Assembly: GCA_900545625.1 (NCBI GenBank)
Contig: UQZS01000080.1
Coordinates: 1-6,663, forward strand
Direction: 5' to 3'
Source: an uncultured Oscillospiraceae bacterium
Lineage (GTDB): Bacteria; Bacillota; Clostridia; Oscillospirales; Acutalibacteraceae
DNA length: 6,663 nt
Under the pieces are notes generated by a model that was not told the DNA's origin, did no database searches, and saw only the letters and a program-made list of their open reading frames with translations. Position numbers and translations under genes: made by a program. Of this stretch, positions 5,103-6,663 are shown piece after piece; the first letter of the stretch is position 1, and every line of letters starts with the position of its first letter.

Positions 5103-6313
5103 CAATCGGAGCTTGATTTTTCCCTTTTCCCGGCGTGCCGCGCTTTCCATGCCTTGATCTGCTCAAGGCGGGCTTTGAATTTGCCCTCCACGCCCTCTTC
5201 TGTGGGGCGGTAATAGCTTTTCCCCGCGAGCGAATCGGGCAGGCACTGCATGTCGGTGAGCTTGTCCGCGGCGTCGTGCGCGTATTGGTAGCCCTTGCCG
5301 TAGTCGAGCTCTTCCATCAGCTTGGTCGGCGCGTTGCGCAGCGCGAGGGGAACGGGTTCGGCAAGCTGTGAGAGCGCGTCCTTGCGCGCACGGTTGTATG
5401 CAAGATACAGCGCGTTGGACTTCGGCGCAAGCGACAGGTAAACGACTGCCTCGGTCAGGTGTACCGTGCATTCGGGCATCCCGATGAGATGGCATGCTTG
5501 ATAAGCAGCGATACAGATTTCGAGCGCGCGCGGGTCGGCAAGCCCCACGTCCTCGCTTGCAAAACGGGTGACGCGCCGCGCGATATACAGCGGGTCTTCG
5601 CCCGCCTCCAGCATTCGCGCCAGCCAATAGATCGCCGCATCGGGGTCTGAATTGCGCATCGACTTGTGCAGCGCGGAGATCAGGTTGTAGTGCTCTTCGC
5701 CGCTTTTGTCATACAATAGGGACTTGCGCGAGGTGCACTGCTCCAGCGTCTGCCGGGTCACGGTCACTTCGTCGCCGTCGGTCTCGCCGTTGAGCACCAC
5801 CATTTCTAAGGTGGAAAGCGCAGTGCGTGCGTCGCCGTTCGCGAATGCGGCGATCGCTTCGAGCATATCTTCTTCCATGTGCACCTTCTGCTTCCCGAAC
5901 CCGCGTGGATCATGGAGCGCGCGTGCAAGCAGCGTGACGAGATCTTCCGTGCGCAGGCTTTGCAGTACAAACACCTTACAGCGTGACAGCAGCGCCCCGT
6001 TGACCTCAAACGACGGGTTCTCGGTCGTCGCGCCGATGAGGATAATGCTGCCCTTTTCCACAAAGGGCAAAAAGGCGTCCTGCTGGGCCTTGTTGAAGCG
6101 GTGAATCTCATCGACGAACACCAGCGTCCGCTCGCCGAAGCGCCGGTTTTCCTCCGCCTTTTGCATCACGGCGCGAATCTCGCGGATGCCGCTGGTCACG
6201 GCGGAGAAGTCGATGAAGGTGGCTTTTGTGCTTCTGGCGATGATGCGCGCCAGCGTCGTTTTTCCCACTCCGCCCTTTCCGGATACGGCAATCACTTTTG
6301 CAGTTGTTTCCAT
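5102..6313 (-). CDS. rarA: RarA/MgsA-type AAA+ ATPase with an atypical, MinD/NifH-like N-terminus
   Basis: A 403-residue protein. From residue 17 onward it is a clear RarA (replication-associated recombination protein A, an AAA+ ATPase acting at stalled forks). SAVTSGIREIR is at 37-47; Walker B LVFVDEIHRF at 64-73; sensor 1 GATTENPSF at 94-102; arginine-finger region LLSR with R111; sensor 2 GDARTALSTLE at 160-170; then the conserved C-terminal oligomerisation region with LISALHKSMR, ASEDVGLADPRA, LAPKSNA and LRNAPTKLM. The front is abnormal. Family members carry roughly 40-55 residues (PLADRMRP...VGQ-HL type) before WGPPGTGKT. Here there are only 16 residues, reading METTAKVIAVSGKGG, and the P-loop is GKGGVGKT (12-19), the deviant Walker A of ParA/MinD/NifH/CooC proteins. 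Start: ATG 6313 has GAAAGGAA 7 bases upstream, and the promoter overlaps the longer candidate start at 6418. The missing segment is not found in any frame upstream. ATPase function is uncertain. Confidence 0.88.
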   Translation of the reverse strand: METTAKVIAVSGKGGVGKTTLARIIARSTKATFIDFSAVTSGIREIRAVMQKAEENRRFGERTLVFVDEIHRFNKAQQDAFLPFVEKGSIILIGATTENPSFEVNGALLSRCKVFVLQSLRTEDLVTLLARALHDPRGFGKQKVHMEEDMLEAIAAFANGDARTALSTLEMVVLNGETDGDEVTVTRQTLEQCTSRKSLLYDKSGEEHYNLISALHKSMRNSDPDAAIYWLARMLEAGEDPLYIARRVTRFASEDVGLADPRALEICIAAYQACHLIGMPECTVHLTEAVVYLSLAPKSNALYLAYNRARKDALSQLAEPVPLALRNAPTKLMEELDYGKGYQYAHDAADKLTDMQCLPDSLAGKSYYRPTEEGVEGKFKARLEQIKAWKARHAGKREKSSSD

Positions 6314-6389
6314 CGCAAGTTTCCTTTCGCGCAGTTTGATGAATTTGTGTGCGTTTTTAGACACTTTTATAGATTTTAACCACATAATC

Positions 6390-6418
6390 ATTGTATCACT
6401 TTCTACTAAAATAATCAA
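6390..6418 (-). promoter_or_regulatory. promoter of the rarA-like gene
   Basis: On the minus strand TTGATT (6418-6413), 17-base spacer, TACAAT (6395-6390). Transcription would start near 6383, about 70 nt before ATG 6313. If the gene is a fusion, this promoter and the ribosome binding site came with the N-terminal (MinD/NifH/CooC-like) partner. Confidence 0.7.
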
Positions 6419-6488
6419 GGATTTCTTATTATTTTTTGTTGATTATCTGTGCTGGTTGTGTTAAATTGAACATGATGTTGGTGTAGGA

Positions 6489-6505
6489 TTCACAACGGCT
6501 GTGAA
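6489..6505. promoter_or_regulatory. candidate operator dyad
   Basis: A perfect inverted repeat, TTCACA-N5-TGTGAA, in the divergent spacer between the rarA promoter and the last gene. It is about 58 bases before the TTG start and close to a TATAAA at 6532-6537 that lacks a recognisable -35. The arrangement suits a repressor or activator site for the gene at 6563, but a 6-bp dyad can arise by chance. Confidence 0.3.
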
Positions 6506-6562
6506 CAAATCATTAAGAAATTGAGAACAATTATAAATAAAGTATGAAAGAGGGATTTGGAT

Positions 6563-6663
6563 TTGAAAACCGATGCGTTGGTCGAAAGACTCGTCAACAG
6601 CTATGGCAGCTGGGTGCAGAAGGACTGCGAAAATACCGAAGGCGGTACCGGACGCTATACCGG
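6563..6663 (+). CDS. 5' end of an unrecognised protein, cut by the window edge
   Basis: Only the first 33 codons are present. The start is a TTG at 6563, supported by AAAGAGGG (6547-6554) 8 bases upstream. The reading frame is open to the end of the window and begins MKTDALVERLVNSYGSWVQ, followed by a charged and glycine-rich stretch (DCENTEGGTGRYTG). I do not recognise a family from this. An overlapping frame from ATG 6544 is also open but reads as a basic, arginine-rich peptide without a ribosome binding site, so the TTG frame is preferred. No signal peptide or membrane segment is seen so far. Confidence 0.6.
   Translation, partial: MKTDALVERLVNSYGSWVQKDCENTEGGTGRYT

Noticed and set aside
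5706..6104. 132-codon + strand frame opposite the rarA-like gene
   Set aside because: Antisense shadow of the Walker B to sensor 2 region; serine/alanine-rich low-information translation.
6314..6418. 35-residue N-terminal extension of the rarA-like protein that might supply the missing RarA segment
   Set aside because: The residues do not resemble the RarA N-terminus, and the stretch overlaps the -35/-10 promoter of the gene.
6314..6480. A frameshift hiding the normal RarA N-terminus upstream
   Set aside because: No frame of the upstream minus strand shows a PLADRMRP- or VGQ-HL-like sequence, so replacement rather than frameshift explains the odd start.

Overview
The window reads as a piece of the chromosome of an anaerobic Firmicute, most likely a gut Clostridia/Oscillospirales-type bacterium. 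This is inferred from moderate GC with AT-rich spacers, strong AGGAGG-type ribosome binding sites, consensus sigma-A promoters, and gene families typical of that group (YoaS/YozG-like DUF2975 plus HTH pair, PaaK plus tandem-ACT pair, COG1453-type aldo/keto reductase, CMD proteins, DUF3267, RarA). No rRNA, tRNA, CRISPR array or insertion-sequence transposase is visible.

Layout. Positions 1-144 hold two identical 45-bp repeats, each ending in an extended -10 promoter element. The second copy sits just upstream of a two-gene operon on the + strand: a four-helix DUF2975 membrane protein (189-689) and an overlapping small Cro/CI-type regulator (686-913). A long perfect hairpin (916-955) separates it from a convergent minus-strand operon, paaK-like phenylacetate-CoA ligase (1422-2732) followed by a tandem ACT-domain protein (965-1405). 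A 445-base divergent spacer carries the paaK promoter (- strand) and the promoter of a + strand gene at 3178-4266. That gene encodes an apparent hybrid: the N-terminal part of an aldo/keto reductase joined in frame to one and a half carboxymuconolactone-decarboxylase (CMD) domains. After a terminator comes a monocistronic DUF3267 membrane metalloprotease-like gene (4473-5048), with its own promoter. It shares a bidirectional terminator with a convergent minus-strand rarA-like gene (5102-6313). The last 250 bases hold the rarA promoter, a small dyad, and the start of an unrecognised + strand gene that runs off the window.

The most notable point is that two of the seven complete genes look chimeric. 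In the rarA-like gene the family's N-terminal segment and GPPGTGKT P-loop are absent. In their place stands a short ParA/MinD/NifH/CooC-type start with a GKGGVGKT deviant Walker A, joined exactly at the shared GKTTLA stretch. In the AKR-CMD gene the join is at an LGI tripeptide plausible in both parents. Both are in frame and both lack pieces each parent family normally needs. They are either two real recombination-born fusions or two deletion-type assembly joins; reads across positions 3742-3750 and 6245-6265 would decide.

The other genes are conventional: a membrane protein/regulator pair, an aryl-acid activation pair probably tied to aromatic amino acid metabolism, a membrane protease and a replication-fork maintenance ATPase. 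No single pathway unites them.
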